In this document: piece by piece, positions 8,071-17,141 of the stretch | Position numbering within the stretch: position 1 is the first letter of the stretch | How the letters are laid out: every line of letters starts with the position of its first letter | The notes under the pieces: generated by a model | Told to the model about the DNA's origin: nothing | The model's database searches: none | What the model saw: the letters and a program-made list of their open reading frames with translations, nothing else | Position numbers and translations under genes: made by a program | DNA from: VAZQ01 sp963739385 | GTDB lineage: Bacteria; Pseudomonadota; Alphaproteobacteria; Rhizobiales; Xanthobacteraceae | DNA length: 64,000 nucleotides | NCBI GenBank assembly: GCA_963739385.1 | Contig: CAVUAI010000029.1 | Span: 43,170-107,169, forward strand | Direction: 5' to 3'

Positions 8071-9068
8071 GCGATCCCGACCATAACGATGCGCTTGCGG
8101 GCGAGTACGTGCTCGGCACACTCGATGCCGGCGAGCGCGCGCAGACGCGCGCCCTGCTCGGCACCGACCGGGACTTTGCCGTCAAGGTCGAGCTGTGGGA
8201 GCGCCGGCTCGGCGAACTGCACTTGATGGTCGAACCGGTCGAGCCGGACGCCGCGATCTGGATCCGCATCAAGGCAAAACTTCCGGGCGGGCGGCCGCCA
8301 GAGCCACAGATGCCCGCCGGTCCGGCTCCCGAGCCGCAAATGCCCGCCGCGCCGCCGCCCGAGCCGGACCTGCCCGCCACGCCGCCGCCCGAGCCGGAAA
8401 TGCCATTCGTCCCTGCCGGGGCGGAGCCACCGAGTCTCGACGCGATCGAGGCTCGCATATCGGAGACGGCCACCGCCCTGGCATCGGGAGGAACGCCGCC
8501 CTCAACCTTCGAACCCGTGCCGGCGCCCGCCGCGGATGTAACCCCAGCACCACTGTCGGATGAAGGCCTGCCGTCGATTTCGAATACAACTCCGATGCCT
8601 GCTTCGGAGCTGACGCCAGCGCCGTCTCCGGACATGGAGCAAGTCCCCGACACGACGATGCCGCAGTCTCACGACTTCGCTCCGGGGGTCGCTTCGGATG
8701 TTGTTGCGCCGTCACCTCCGGAGCCCGCTGCTGGTGTCGTCGAGCCCGTAGCCGGTGCGCCGGAGGTACCGACGGCAACCCCGGCTGCGGCCCCGGTGCC
8801 GGAGACGACGCCGGCCCCGATTGATGGGCCGACAAGCGAGGTCGCCATTGCCCGCCGACGACTGCGGCGCTGGCGCGCCCTAGCGATCCTGATGCTGCTC
8901 GTCGTTGCGGCTGTTGTCGCGCTGGTCGCGGCATGGCGGTTCGTGCCTGATCGCGTGCCGCCGATGCTGCGTCCGAACGAGTTGATGCGTCAGCTCGGCA
9001 TTACCGCTGCGCCCGGCGCACCGCCGCCACGCCGGGCCGCACCTTCGCTGCCGCAGTTCGACGAGTAG
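8055..9068 (+). CDS. RskA-family membrane anti-sigma factor
   Basis: A 337-aa partner of the upstream ECF sigma factor, overlapping it by 16 bases. The N-terminal sigma-binding domain starts HNDALAGEYVLGTLDAGER, the usual RskA opening; the zinc-binding cysteines of some anti-sigma factors are absent, as is common in this group. A long Pro/Ala/Glu-rich linker (about residues 80-255) contains four 10-residue repeats and leads to one membrane helix (ALAILMLLVVAAVVALVAAW, about 276-296) and a short outer tail. Most RskA proteins have a short linker before the membrane helix; here it is about 190 residues and lies on the cytoplasmic side. Confidence 0.85.
   Translation: MSQDMSDPDHNDALAGEYVLGTLDAGERAQTRALLGTDRDFAVKVELWERRLGELHLMVEPVEPDAAIWIRIKAKLPGGRPPEPQMPAGPAPEPQMPAAPPPEPDLPATPPPEPEMPFVPAGAEPPSLDAIEARISETATALASGGTPPSTFEPVPAPAADVTPAPLSDEGLPSISNTTPMPASELTPAPSPDMEQVPDTTMPQSHDFAPGVASDVVAPSPPEPAAGVVEPVAGAPEVPTATPAAAPVPETTPAPIDGPTSEVAIARRRLRRWRALAILMLLVVAAVVALVAAWRFVPDRVPPMLRPNELMRQLGITAAPGAPPPRRAAPSLPQFDE
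8298..8417 (+). repeat. Four 30-bp coding repeats (PEPxMPAxPx)
   Basis: Within the anti-sigma gene four consecutive 30-base units encode PEPQMPAGPA, PEPQMPAAPP, PEPDLPATPP and PEPEMPFVPA. The in-frame period points to slippage or unequal exchange, so copy number may vary between strains. Confidence 0.85.
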
Positions 9069-9270
9069 GCTCACGAATCCGCGTCGCGATCGGGTTCACA
9101 ACAACCAAGGCCGGCGCCCAGTTCGCCCGCTTATGGTGAATTACGCCGCACAATCGCAATTTGCTCGGCGCTGCAGCAACATTTTGGCGGCGCACCATGA
9201 GCTTGTGTGCTGGACTGTCGCTCGTCCGCGTGAGATACCGACAGCAATAATAAAGCGTGGGAGGTGCGAT

Positions 9271-9510
9271 ATGGCGGTCATATGGGACGCAAATCTCGAC
9301 CCCGACCTCGCCGGGCTCGTCGATGCTGCCTTCGATAAATCATGGCGGTTCGTCAACACCGATCCCCAACTTGCACATCGCGATCGCGATGAGATGCGCG
9401 TCCGGCTGGCCAAGAACCTGGCGCGCTTGGCGCGGGACGGAGAGCGCGACGTGTGGCGGCTCGCCAACGGCGCGATCGGTCAATTGCGGCGTGAACGTCG
9501 CGCCGCCTGA
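9271..9510 (+). CDS. Small conserved-type hypothetical protein
   Basis: A 79-aa protein starting MAVIWDANLDPDLAGLVD. GGGAGG lies six bases before the ATG at 9271, which is a strong ribosome site and favours this start over the in-frame ATG at 9133. The sequence is rich in Arg, Asp and Leu and appears soluble and helical; there is no signal peptide or membrane segment. I do not recognise a domain. It is separated from the sigma/anti-sigma pair by about 200 bases and faces fumC. Confidence 0.65.
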   Translation: MAVIWDANLDPDLAGLVDAAFDKSWRFVNTDPQLAHRDRDEMRVRLAKNLARLARDGERDVWRLANGAIGQLRRERRAA

Positions 9511-9586
9511 TCAGTGCATCGCTTCTACACTTGCCGTCCTTCTCTCTCACCCGCACGGCGACGGGCCGGGGCGGGGAAAGAGTTCG

Positions 9587-10990
9587 TCAATCGGACCCGA
9601 CATAAGGCTTGACCATCTTCGCGGGATCGACGATTCGGTCGAACTCGTCTTCCTTCACGAAGCCGAGTTGCAACGCCGCCGCCTTCAAGGTGAGATCGTG
9701 GTCCATCGCGTGATGCGCGATCTTCGAGGCCTTGTCGTATCCGATAACGGGGGCCAGCGCCGTCACCAGCATCAGCGAACGGTCCACATATTCCTTAATC
9801 TTTTTCAGATTGGGCTTGGTGCCTTCGATCAGGAATTTTCGGAAGTTCGTACAGCCGTCGGTCATCAGCGTGATCGATTGGCTGATGTTGTGGATCATGA
9901 GCGGCTTGTAGACATTCATCTCGAGATAACCGCCGGCGCCCCCAAACCCGACCGCCACGTCGTTCGCCATCACTTGCACCGCGATCATCGTGAGCGCCTC
10001 GACCTGGGTCGGATTGACCTTGCCCGGCATGATCGAGGAGCCCGGCTCGTTCTCGGGGATCAGCAACTCGGCAAAACCCGCCCGCGGCCCGCATGACATC
10101 AGACGGATGTCGTTGCCGATCTTGTAAAGCGACACAGCGAGCGTGCGCAGGGTTCCCGAGAGCTGCACCAGGGCGTCATGGGCCCCCTGTACGGTGAATT
10201 TGTTTGGCGCGCTGACGAAGGGCAGTCCGGTGAGCTTGGCGATCTCGGCGGCTGCTGCTTCGGCGAAGCCAGGCGCGGCATTGATTCCCGTGCCGACCGC
10301 AGTGCCGCCCAGCGCCAGGCGATAGACGCCCTTCAAAGCGTCGTCGATCCACTCGAGATCGTCGGCGAGCATCCCGGCATAGCCCGACCATTCCTGTCCC
10401 AATGTCAGCGGTGTCGCATCCTGCATGTGAGTACGGCCGATCTTGATGATGCCGTCCCATTCCGCCGCTTTTGCCGCGATCGCATCGTGCAGCGCTTTCA
10501 CCGCCGGCACGAGCCGCTGCGTGACGTTCATCGCGGCGGCGATGTACATCGCCGAAGGGAAAGTATCGTTCGACGATTGCGACATGTTGACGTGATCGTT
10601 GGGATGCACCGGCACCTTGCTGCCGAGCGCCGTACCGACGAGCTGGCTGGACCGGTTGGAGATCACCTCGTTCACGTTCATGTTGAATTGGGTGCCGCTG
10701 CCCGTCATCCAGACGCGCAACGGAAACATGTCGTGGTGTTGTCCGGAAAGGATCTCGTCGCATACCTGCAGGATCAACTTGTGGGTCTTGTCGTCGAGGC
10801 GTTTACCGGCGTGATTGGCATTGGCCGCTGCCTTCTTCAGAATCGCATAGGCGGTGATCATCTCGCGCGGGATCAGGTCTTCGCCGATGCTGAAATATTC
10901 GATCGAGCGTTGGGTCTGGGCTCCCCAGAGCTTTTCGGCGGGAACGTCGATTTCCCCGAGACTGTCGGCTTCCTTGCGTACGGTCGTCAT
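9587..10990 (-). CDS. fumC: Fumarate hydratase class II
   Basis: Iron-free TCA-cycle enzyme that interconverts fumarate and (S)-malate. The family signature GSSIMPGKVNPTQ is present, together with the substrate-site segments GSGTQFNMNVNEV, SSNDTFPSAM and GRTHMQDATPL. The length of 467 aa is normal. The ATG at 10990 (MTTVRKEADSLGEIDVP) was chosen because homology begins there; the frame upstream is unrelated. The mqo gene, which uses malate, lies on the other strand 400 bases away, so the two neighbours work on consecutive steps. Confidence 0.97.
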   Translation of the reverse strand: MTTVRKEADSLGEIDVPAEKLWGAQTQRSIEYFSIGEDLIPREMITAYAILKKAAANANHAGKRLDDKTHKLILQVCDEILSGQHHDMFPLRVWMTGSGTQFNMNVNEVISNRSSQLVGTALGSKVPVHPNDHVNMSQSSNDTFPSAMYIAAAMNVTQRLVPAVKALHDAIAAKAAEWDGIIKIGRTHMQDATPLTLGQEWSGYAGMLADDLEWIDDALKGVYRLALGGTAVGTGINAAPGFAEAAAAEIAKLTGLPFVSAPNKFTVQGAHDALVQLSGTLRTLAVSLYKIGNDIRLMSCGPRAGFAELLIPENEPGSSIMPGKVNPTQVEALTMIAVQVMANDVAVGFGGAGGYLEMNVYKPLMIHNISQSITLMTDGCTNFRKFLIEGTKPNLKKIKEYVDRSLMLVTALAPVIGYDKASKIAHHAMDHDLTLKAAALQLGFVKEDEFDRIVDPAKMVKPYVGSD

Positions 10991-11141
10991 CGTGATTACT
11001 CGATGTTGCGCCTGCCTGCTGCGGCTTGTGTTCATGTGAGGGTAACAGTGCACGCCATGGGACGAAAGACTTGCGACCCCAGCCATGGTGTGTCTATGCC
11101 TCGATCTTGTGGAGCTTCGGGCGCGTGCCGGAGATCTGGAC

Positions 11142-11285
11142 ATGGCCAAAACTGCCGCCGATCTTATCGCCGCCACGCTGCAGAAGGCGGGTGTCAGGCG
11201 CGTCGTCGTCGATTCGCTCGACGGTTTCACCGATTCGCTTCGCCGGCTGAAGCGCATTGATTGGCGTGCGCGAGCAAGCGCGTAA
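11142..11285 (+). pseudogene. N-terminal fragment of a PoxB-like thiamine-diphosphate enzyme
   Basis: The 47-codon frame reads MAKTAADLIAATLQKAGVRR, then VVVDSLDGFTDSLRRLKRIDW, then stop. In pyruvate:quinone oxidase-type enzymes the same region runs GVKRIYGVVGDSLNGFTDALRR, so here about four residues are missing between the Arg pair and VVDSL, and the protein stops after the first 45 of about 580 residues. GGAG precedes the ATG. It is best read as a decayed remnant between fumC and mqo. Confidence 0.65.
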
Positions 11286-11390
11286 CACGATGAAGCCCGG
11301 GATTGCCGGCGCCCGCCCGCCGCCCGGGTTCGCGCGTCTCTGTCGTTATGGTACTTAGTTCTAGTTCCAGCTCATAACGGAGGAGAATTG

Positions 11391-12887
11391 ATGGTGGCAA
11401 ATCGGGCCGTATCGGATCCTGACGTGGTCCTCGTCGGTGCCGGCATCATGAGCTCCACATTGGCCGTCTTTCTCAAGGAGCTCGAGCCGACGCTGAAAAT
11501 CGAAGTATTCGAGAGTCTCGACGGCGCCGGCGAGGAAAGCTCCGACGGCTGGAATAACGCGGGCACGGGACATGCGGCGCTCTGTGAGCTCAATTATACG
11601 CCCGAGCGGAGCGACGGGAGCATCGATATTTCCAAGGCGCTGGACGTCAACGTCGAGTTCGATCTGTCGCGCCAACTCTGGAGCTATCTGGTGCGGAAGG
11701 GGGCAATCGCGGATCCGCAATCCTTCATCCATCCGGTTCCCCATATGAGCTTCGTTCACGGTGCCGACAACGTGACGTTTCTCAAGAAGCGATACGCGGC
11801 CCTTACCGCGCATCACTGCTACTACGGAATGGAATATACCGAGGACAGCGCGCAGCTCGCCGATTGGGTCCCGTTGGTCATGGAAGGTCGCGATCCCAAG
11901 GAGACGGTTGCGGCCACCCGAATGATCACCGGCGCGGACGTCGACTACGGCTCGCTGACCCGCACGCTCGTCCGCTACCTGCAAGGCCTCGACGGCTTCC
12001 AGGTCCATTATTCGCATCACGTCACGAATATCGCGCGCGCCCCGGACGGCCGCTGGCGCCTCGACATCAAGGACGCCGCCAGCGGGGACTCGCGATCGAC
12101 CAGTGCAAAGTTCGTCTTTCTCGGGGCCGGCGGCGGCGCCCTGCCGCTCCTGCAAAAATCGGAGATCCCGGAGGGAAAGGGTTATGCCGGGTTTCCAGTC
12201 AGCGGCATCTGGCTGCGCTGCGACGATCCCGGAATCAACAAGCGCCATCACGCCAAGGTGTACGGGAAGGCGTCGGTGGGTTCGCCACCGATGTCGGTTC
12301 CGCATCTCGACACGCGGGTGATCGGCGGAAAGCATTCCCTCCTGTTCGGCCCCTATGCCGGGTTCTCGACCAAATTCCTCAAGCACGGGTCGCTGCTGGA
12401 TCTCTTCCGCTCGATCAGGCCGAACAATATCGGGCCGTTGCTGGCGGTCGCCCGCGACAATTTCGATCTCACCAAATATTTGATCGGTCAGGTGCTGCAA
12501 TCGTCGCATCACCGGTTTGCCGCCTTGCAAGAATACTTTCCGGGTGCGAAACCGGCGGACTGGCGGCTTGAGGTCGCGGGACAGCGCGTCCAGATCATCA
12601 AGCCGGATGCCCGGCGGGGAGGGATTCTGGAATTCGGAACGGAATTGGTCCCGGCGCCCGACGGTTCGCTGATCGCGTTGTTGGGCGCCTCCCCGGGAGC
12701 GTCCACCGCAGTCTGGATCGCAATCGAGGTTCTCCAGCGCTGCTTTGCGAACCAGCTCAGGGGCGGCTGGGCCGCCAAGCTCAAGGGCATCATCCCGTCC
12801 TATGGCGAATTGCTGATCGACGACGCTGACCTTTGCCGGCGCGTGCGAGCCGACACCGCAGCCGTGCTGCACCTGCAGAACGTTTGA
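11391..12887 (+). CDS. mqo: Malate:quinone oxidoreductase
   Basis: FAD-dependent, membrane-associated enzyme oxidising malate to oxaloacetate and passing electrons to the quinone pool. The dinucleotide-binding motif VVLVGAGIMSSTLA is at the N-terminus, followed by the Mqo hallmark GWNNAGTGHAALCELNYTP and later GGKHSLLFGPYAGFS and LGASPGASTA. Length 498 aa is typical. AGGAG stands five bases before the ATG at 11391. It can replace or complement NAD-dependent malate dehydrogenase and follows fumarase in the pathway; fumC is the neighbour on the opposite strand. Confidence 0.97.
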   Translation: MVANRAVSDPDVVLVGAGIMSSTLAVFLKELEPTLKIEVFESLDGAGEESSDGWNNAGTGHAALCELNYTPERSDGSIDISKALDVNVEFDLSRQLWSYLVRKGAIADPQSFIHPVPHMSFVHGADNVTFLKKRYAALTAHHCYYGMEYTEDSAQLADWVPLVMEGRDPKETVAATRMITGADVDYGSLTRTLVRYLQGLDGFQVHYSHHVTNIARAPDGRWRLDIKDAASGDSRSTSAKFVFLGAGGGALPLLQKSEIPEGKGYAGFPVSGIWLRCDDPGINKRHHAKVYGKASVGSPPMSVPHLDTRVIGGKHSLLFGPYAGFSTKFLKHGSLLDLFRSIRPNNIGPLLAVARDNFDLTKYLIGQVLQSSHHRFAALQEYFPGAKPADWRLEVAGQRVQIIKPDARRGGILEFGTELVPAPDGSLIALLGASPGASTAVWIAIEVLQRCFANQLRGGWAAKLKGIIPSYGELLIDDADLCRRVRADTAAVLHLQNV

Positions 12888-13002
12888 ATGGGCCGCAGAG
12901 ATGGCGGCGATGAAGCGCCCCGACCCTTCCGCGGTCCGCTGGCCGAAGGCCGCCCGCGAGGGCGATCCGGGTCGTCAAGGCGAGCGACCGTGGGTGGCAT
13001 CA

Positions 13003-13035
13003 CCCCAAAAAGAAATGCGCGCCCAAAGGCGCGCA
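13003..13035 (-). terminator. Hairpin terminator after the small gene at 13064
   Basis: An 8-bp perfect stem TGCGCGCC / GGCGCGCA around a CAAA loop (13016-13035) is followed on the - strand by TTTCTTTTTGG. It lies about 30 bases past the stop codon of the small - strand gene. Confidence 0.75.
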
Positions 13036-13063
13036 AAGTACGGGGGTTGAGAAGAAGAAACCG

Positions 13064-13276
13064 TCAGCGAACGATGCGGCTGTCGCTGGTCGAGGCCGTG
13101 ACCGGCTTGCCAGCCTTGATTACCGTGGCCTCCATCTGGCCGGCAGCCGTGGCGGAAGCGTCCGTGACGCGCGCGGCAACACCAATGCCGGCGACCAGCG
13201 TTGCACAGACAAGCGCCATGGCCACGATTTTAACGTGGGTCATGCGATCGGCCGTAAACATCGAGAAATTGTTCAT
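13064..13276 (-). CDS. Small membrane-anchored or secreted protein
   Basis: A 70-aa protein with a cytoplasmic start MNNFSMFTADRMTHVK, one hydrophobic helix IVAMALVCATLVAGIGVAA (residues 17-35) and a short polar tail ending RIVR. It belongs to a type of tiny protein often seen in Bradyrhizobium-like genomes with the same MxxFSMFTADR opening. A ribosome site (GGAGGGTG) precedes the ATG and a clear terminator follows the stop, so this is a complete single-gene unit. Its function is unknown. Confidence 0.7.
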   Translation of the reverse strand: MNNFSMFTADRMTHVKIVAMALVCATLVAGIGVAARVTDASATAAGQMEATVIKAGKPVTASTSDSRIVR

Positions 13277-13616
13277 TTCACCCTCCCCAAGGTACTCATT
13301 GGTCGCAGTGGCGCGACCAAAGGTTCATGGGCTCGCAAGAAAAAATAGGAATTGTCCGGCGGCTCCCCCAGCCCTTTCACGGAACAGTGAATAGTAAGTG
13401 AATCAACAGGTTAACGCGCATTAACGGATTCCGGGCCGGCCCGCTCCCAAGCCCCCCTGCTGGCCTCTCACGGCGCGAAATCACAGCGAAATCAGGCACG
13501 TGCCGGTCCGACGGGGTCACTATGCTTGCGCTCGAAAAAGGTGGCTCGCCGGCGGGGCCACGGCTATGGGTTCGAGGTTGGCGGCGAAACGCCTCCTTTC
13601 ACTGACGGACCAACGC
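13277..13616. promoter_or_regulatory. Gap between small membrane gene and GST gene
   Basis: No gene is supported in these 340 bases. The divergent promoters of the two flanking genes must lie here. The only feature seen is GTTAACGCGCATTAAC at 13410-13425, two TTAA words separated by six bases, close to but not equal to the CtrA box TTAA-N7-TTAA. Confidence 0.35.
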
Positions 13617-14387
13617 ATGGCCTTCACGCTTTACAACGCCCCGCAATCGACCTGCAGCCAGCGCGTGCGCTTCGTCCTCAATGCCAAGAAACTGCCGTTC
13701 GAGGAGAAGAAGCTCGATCTCCTGGCGGGCGACCAGCTCAAGCCGGACTACCTCGCGCTCAACCCCAACGGCGTGGTGCCGACCCTCGACCACGACGGCA
13801 ATATCGTGATCGATTCTTCCGTCATCATCGAATATCTCGACGAGATCGCGCCCGAGCCCGACAGCTTCACTCCGTCGACGGCGGTCACGCGCGCAAAAAT
13901 GCGCGCGCTCATGCGCTTCATCGACGAGATGCCGGCCGCGGCGGTGCGGGTGCCGACCTTCAATCTCGCCTTCCTGCCCCGCTTTGCCGCCATGAGCGAG
14001 GAGGAGTTTCTTGCGTTCGCGGAGAGCAAGCCCCTGCGCAAGGAGTTCATGCTCGCCATGGGCCGCACGGGCTTTCCGGAAAAAGAGATGAGGGCGTCGC
14101 TTGACCGCATGCGACGTACCTATGAGCGCATGGACCGGTCGATCGAGGACAGCGGCGGACCGTGGCTGCTGGGCAAGTGCATCACGCTCGCCGACGTGGC
14201 GGTGATGCCGGCGATTGTGCGGATGGCCGATCTCGGCCTCGACGACATGTGGCAGGACATCCCGCGCGTGGCGCGCTGGTACGACGAAATCCGCGCCCAC
14301 CCGGCTTTCGGGCCGACCTATTACTTCGGCTCGCTGCTCACCGAGCGTTTCCCGCATTTGAAGAAGGGGGCGCCCCGGTCCAACTAG
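13617..14387 (+). CDS. Glutathione S-transferase family protein
   Basis: A 256-aa GST. The N-terminal thioredoxin-like domain has the catalytic-type Ser/Cys site PQSTCSQRVRFVL, the cis-proline NGVVPTLDHDG and the glutathione-binding DSSVIIEYLDE. The C-terminal helical domain includes WLLGKCITLADVAVMP, the normal N-capping box. The likely role is conjugation or isomerisation of electrophiles with glutathione. The start at 13617 (MAFTLYNAPQS) is where homology begins; longer in-frame starts at 13500 give an unrelated leader. A VOC gene follows 74 bases downstream and may be cotranscribed. Confidence 0.88.
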   Translation: MAFTLYNAPQSTCSQRVRFVLNAKKLPFEEKKLDLLAGDQLKPDYLALNPNGVVPTLDHDGNIVIDSSVIIEYLDEIAPEPDSFTPSTAVTRAKMRALMRFIDEMPAAAVRVPTFNLAFLPRFAAMSEEEFLAFAESKPLRKEFMLAMGRTGFPEKEMRASLDRMRRTYERMDRSIEDSGGPWLLGKCITLADVAVMPAIVRMADLGLDDMWQDIPRVARWYDEIRAHPAFGPTYYFGSLLTERFPHLKKGAPRSN

Positions 14388-14461
14388 GGAGGCGTCTCGC
14401 GCCCGCGTTGACGCCTCAGCGCTGCCGTGTTGGGCTGCAAGCGAGGCAGCGAGGAACGCTC

Positions 14462-14896
14462 ATGGTGAAGCATTTCGATCATCTTACGATCGTGGTGCGC
14501 GATGTCGCGCGCGCCAAGACCTTTTTCGGTCTCTTGGGATTCAAGGAGACGACGTCCGTCGTCATCGCGGGAGAACCGTTCGCCAGCTACATGGGCGTTC
14601 CGGGCATCGAAGCCGAGCATGTCACGCTCGTGCTGGAGAACGCCTCGCCGCGAACCGAAATCCAGCTCTTGCGATACCGGCATCCGGAGCCGTTGCCCGA
14701 TCCCAATATCCGGGATCTGCACAAGCTCGGAATGAATCATATCTGCTTTGCGGTCAACGACATCGAGGCCGAAGTCGCCAGGCTCGCAACGAGTGGATTC
14801 AAGGCGCGCAACGAGATCATGGATTTCCATTCCCGCAAGCTGGTTTTCATCGACGGTCCCGAAGGCGTCACCGTCGAGCTCTCGCAATGGCACTAG
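14462..14896 (+). CDS. VOC (glyoxalase/bleomycin-resistance) family protein
   Basis: A 144-aa two-module VOC protein. It opens MVKHFDHLTIVVRDVARAKTFF with the first metal-type His, has MNHICFAVNDIEAE at the second module and ends GPEGVTVELSQWH with the Glu ligand position. The pattern is that of lactoylglutathione-lyase-like or methylmalonyl-CoA epimerase-like enzymes. The substrate is not evident. Being just downstream of a GST gene, a glutathione-linked detoxification role is possible but not shown. Confidence 0.8.
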   Translation: MVKHFDHLTIVVRDVARAKTFFGLLGFKETTSVVIAGEPFASYMGVPGIEAEHVTLVLENASPRTEIQLLRYRHPEPLPDPNIRDLHKLGMNHICFAVNDIEAEVARLATSGFKARNEIMDFHSRKLVFIDGPEGVTVELSQWH

Positions 14897-14932
14897 GCAG
14901 TTTCAGGAGAGAGTGCGCGGCGCAGCCATCTC

Positions 14933-15955
14933 TCAGCTCGCGACCGCCTCGGGTATTCTGGCGGCCAGATATTTTTCCGCCGTCATCGGCTCGCCTTCGA
15001 CCGGCGGCCGCCGGATCTCGACGTCGGCGAAGTTCGTCGCTTCGTTGACCCAGGTCCGTGGCGCCGGCAGTCCCCAAAGATTCGAATTCGCCTTCGGGCT
15101 GACCGCGCAGCGCACCGGTTCGTCGTCGATATCGATGACCTGGATTCCCGGCAGCAGCAGTTCGGTGCGATGCCCGTCGGGATCGCGCACATAGAGATAA
15201 TAGGAGTGCTGGTGGCCGTGGCGGCCGGGGCCATGCTCGATGCGGTCGGCGAAGCCCAGGTTACCGGCGACATCGCAGGCGCGGATGATGTCCTCGACCG
15301 CCTCGACCACATAGCCGCCGTGATGGAAGCGCGGCCCCGATCGGGTCAACAGCACGATGTCCCAGGGATTATTCTTGCGGTGCAGGAACGTGCCGACCAC
15401 CTGGTCGCTGCCTTCGATACAGATGTAGTCGGAAATCCGGAATCCCAGATCCATGTAAAACCTGGCCGCGCTCAAGACGTCGGGGACCAGGACCTGGTAA
15501 TGGTCCATCCGCAACGCACCGGCGCCGCGGTGGGTGTGGATCTTGGTATGCATGCGCGGCCGGGTCGGCATGATCGCGCACAGCTCGACCGGCGTGCCGG
15601 CCGGATCATTGAAATGCAGCGTGCGGCCCTGATGGGGGACCTCGACGAAGACCGCGGATATCCCGATGCGGTCGAAATGCGATTTCGCCCGGTTGAGATC
15701 CTCGTCGGTGAACACACGGAAGCCGACGCGCTCGCATTGCGGCTGGCCGCCCGTGCGCTTGAGGGTGAGGCTGTGATGGCAACGCTCTTCCACCCCGCGC
15801 AGCCAGATCGTGCCGGCATCCTCGTCGCTCACGAGCAGCCCGAGCACCTCCACATAGAAATCGCGGCTGGCGGCGAGATCTCGCGCCGTGAACACGAGAT
15901 GGCTGGCGCGGGTGATGTTGAACGGCGGATTGAAATTGGTCTGCGGAATGGTCAC
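14933..15955 (-). CDS. Type I extradiol ring-cleavage dioxygenase (HpaD / catechol 2,3-dioxygenase-like)
   Basis: A 340-aa Fe(II)-dependent dioxygenase made of two VOC modules. The expected 2-His-1-Glu iron site is present in the second module: His152 (MDHYQVLVPD), His211/212 (RFHHGGYVV) and Glu265 (GHRTELLLPG). The layout and the C-terminal tail match homoprotocatechuate 2,3-dioxygenase and related catechol 2,3-dioxygenases, which open catechols next to the diol. The exact catechol is unknown. It lies 32 bases upstream of a Bug-type uptake protein read on the same strand (the Bug gene comes first), so transport and cleavage may be cotranscribed. Confidence 0.8.
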   Translation of the reverse strand: MTIPQTNFNPPFNITRASHLVFTARDLAASRDFYVEVLGLLVSDEDAGTIWLRGVEERCHHSLTLKRTGGQPQCERVGFRVFTDEDLNRAKSHFDRIGISAVFVEVPHQGRTLHFNDPAGTPVELCAIMPTRPRMHTKIHTHRGAGALRMDHYQVLVPDVLSAARFYMDLGFRISDYICIEGSDQVVGTFLHRKNNPWDIVLLTRSGPRFHHGGYVVEAVEDIIRACDVAGNLGFADRIEHGPGRHGHQHSYYLYVRDPDGHRTELLLPGIQVIDIDDEPVRCAVSPKANSNLWGLPAPRTWVNEATNFADVEIRRPPVEGEPMTAEKYLAARIPEAVAS

Positions 15956-15987
15956 TGCGGCATCCCTTCTTGTCTGGCGCTGCCCGC

Positions 15988-16995
15988 TCAGGCTTTCACG
16001 CGCACGCCGGTCTCCTGCACCACGTCGCCCCAGAGCTTGAGCTCGCGATCGATCATTGCGCCGTATTCCTCCGGCGTCAGCGTGCCGGGCTCGTAGGAGG
16101 CTTGCAGCAATTTCTCGCGGATCGGTCCGCTCGCGTTCATGCGCACCATCTCGCGGTTGAGTGCCTTGATTAAGGCCGGCGAGGCGCCGGCAGGCGCCAG
16201 CAGACCATTGGCGACGAACAGATCGTCGAATCCCTCGTAGCCCAGCTCTTTGAGCGTCGGCACGTCGGGCGCGGCACTCGCGCGCTGTGCCCCGGTGACG
16301 GCGAGCGCGATGACCTTCCCGCCCTCAACGAGTCCGCGCGCATTGCCGACGGTATCGAAGGTGAACTGCAAGGTCCCTGCCGCCGCCGCCAGCAACTGCT
16401 GGGTCGTGGCCTGGTAGGGCACGTGCACGGCGTCAATTCCGGTGCGCTTCACCAGCAGCTCGGTCACAAGATGGCCGCCGGTCCCAACGCCGGGCGAGCC
16501 GTAGTTGAGCTGACCCGGGCGCGCCTTGGCATAAGCCACGAGCTCCTTGAGGGAGCGCACCGGCAGCTCCGGATTGACCACCAGCAGGAAAGGAAAGGTG
16601 AACATCAGCGCGATCGGCGCGTAGTCGCGCTTGACGTTGACCGGCGAATTCGTCAGCACCAGCGGCGCCAGCACGATGTGGCTGTTGGAGGCGAGCAGCA
16701 GGGTGTGTCCGTCGGGCGCGGAGCGCGCCACCGCCATGCTGCCGATCGCGCCGGACCCGCCCGGCATGTTCTCGAGCACGAAGCTTTGGCCAAAGGTGTC
16801 CTTGAGTTGATCGGCGTAGAGACGGAAGTTCTGTCCCGGGCCGCCGGTGCCGGTCGGCGATATCACGCGCACGGTGCGCGCGGGCCAGCCGTCGATCGTC
16901 GCCGGTGCTGCGCCAGGCGCCTGCGCGCGCGCGGCCGCGCCCGAGCCTGTAACCGCGCCGGCGATCGCGCCGAGGAATTGACGTCGCGTGGGCAT
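15988..16995 (-). CDS. Bug-family solute-binding protein (tripartite tricarboxylate transporter)
   Basis: A 335-aa periplasmic binding protein of the Bug/TctC type. It has a twin-arginine-like signal (TRRQFLGAIAG) and a cleavage region AAARAQA. Family motifs seen are WPARTVRVISPTGTGGPGQ, the ligand-binding NMPGGSGAIG, the PDGHTLL stretch and LNYGSPGVGTGGHL. Start at 16995 has GGGAGG six bases upstream. Bug proteins bind carboxylates such as citrate, nicotinate or aromatic acids. There is no TctA/TctB pair next to it; the gene beside it is an extradiol dioxygenase, hinting at an aromatic acid ligand. Confidence 0.85.
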   Translation of the reverse strand: MPTRRQFLGAIAGAVTGSGAAARAQAPGAAPATIDGWPARTVRVISPTGTGGPGQNFRLYADQLKDTFGQSFVLENMPGGSGAIGSMAVARSAPDGHTLLLASNSHIVLAPLVLTNSPVNVKRDYAPIALMFTFPFLLVVNPELPVRSLKELVAYAKARPGQLNYGSPGVGTGGHLVTELLVKRTGIDAVHVPYQATTQQLLAAAAGTLQFTFDTVGNARGLVEGGKVIALAVTGAQRASAAPDVPTLKELGYEGFDDLFVANGLLAPAGASPALIKALNREMVRMNASGPIREKLLQASYEPGTLTPEEYGAMIDRELKLWGDVVQETGVRVKA

Positions 16996-17141
16996 CGAAG
17001 GCCTCCCTGCATCGACCGTGGTGCGGCCTTGTTGACGTTGTCGTGTGGACGTTGCGCTGGCGCGCAGCTGCAGAAAGATGCTTGATGCGCTCTGGCGAGT
17101 CAAAGTCATATCATCGCAGTGAGCCATTGGAGACTACGCGC

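Noticed and set aside
13410..13425. GTTAACGCGCATTAAC as a CtrA box
   Set aside because: Spacing between TTAA words is six, not seven; kept only as a remark in the intergenic entry.
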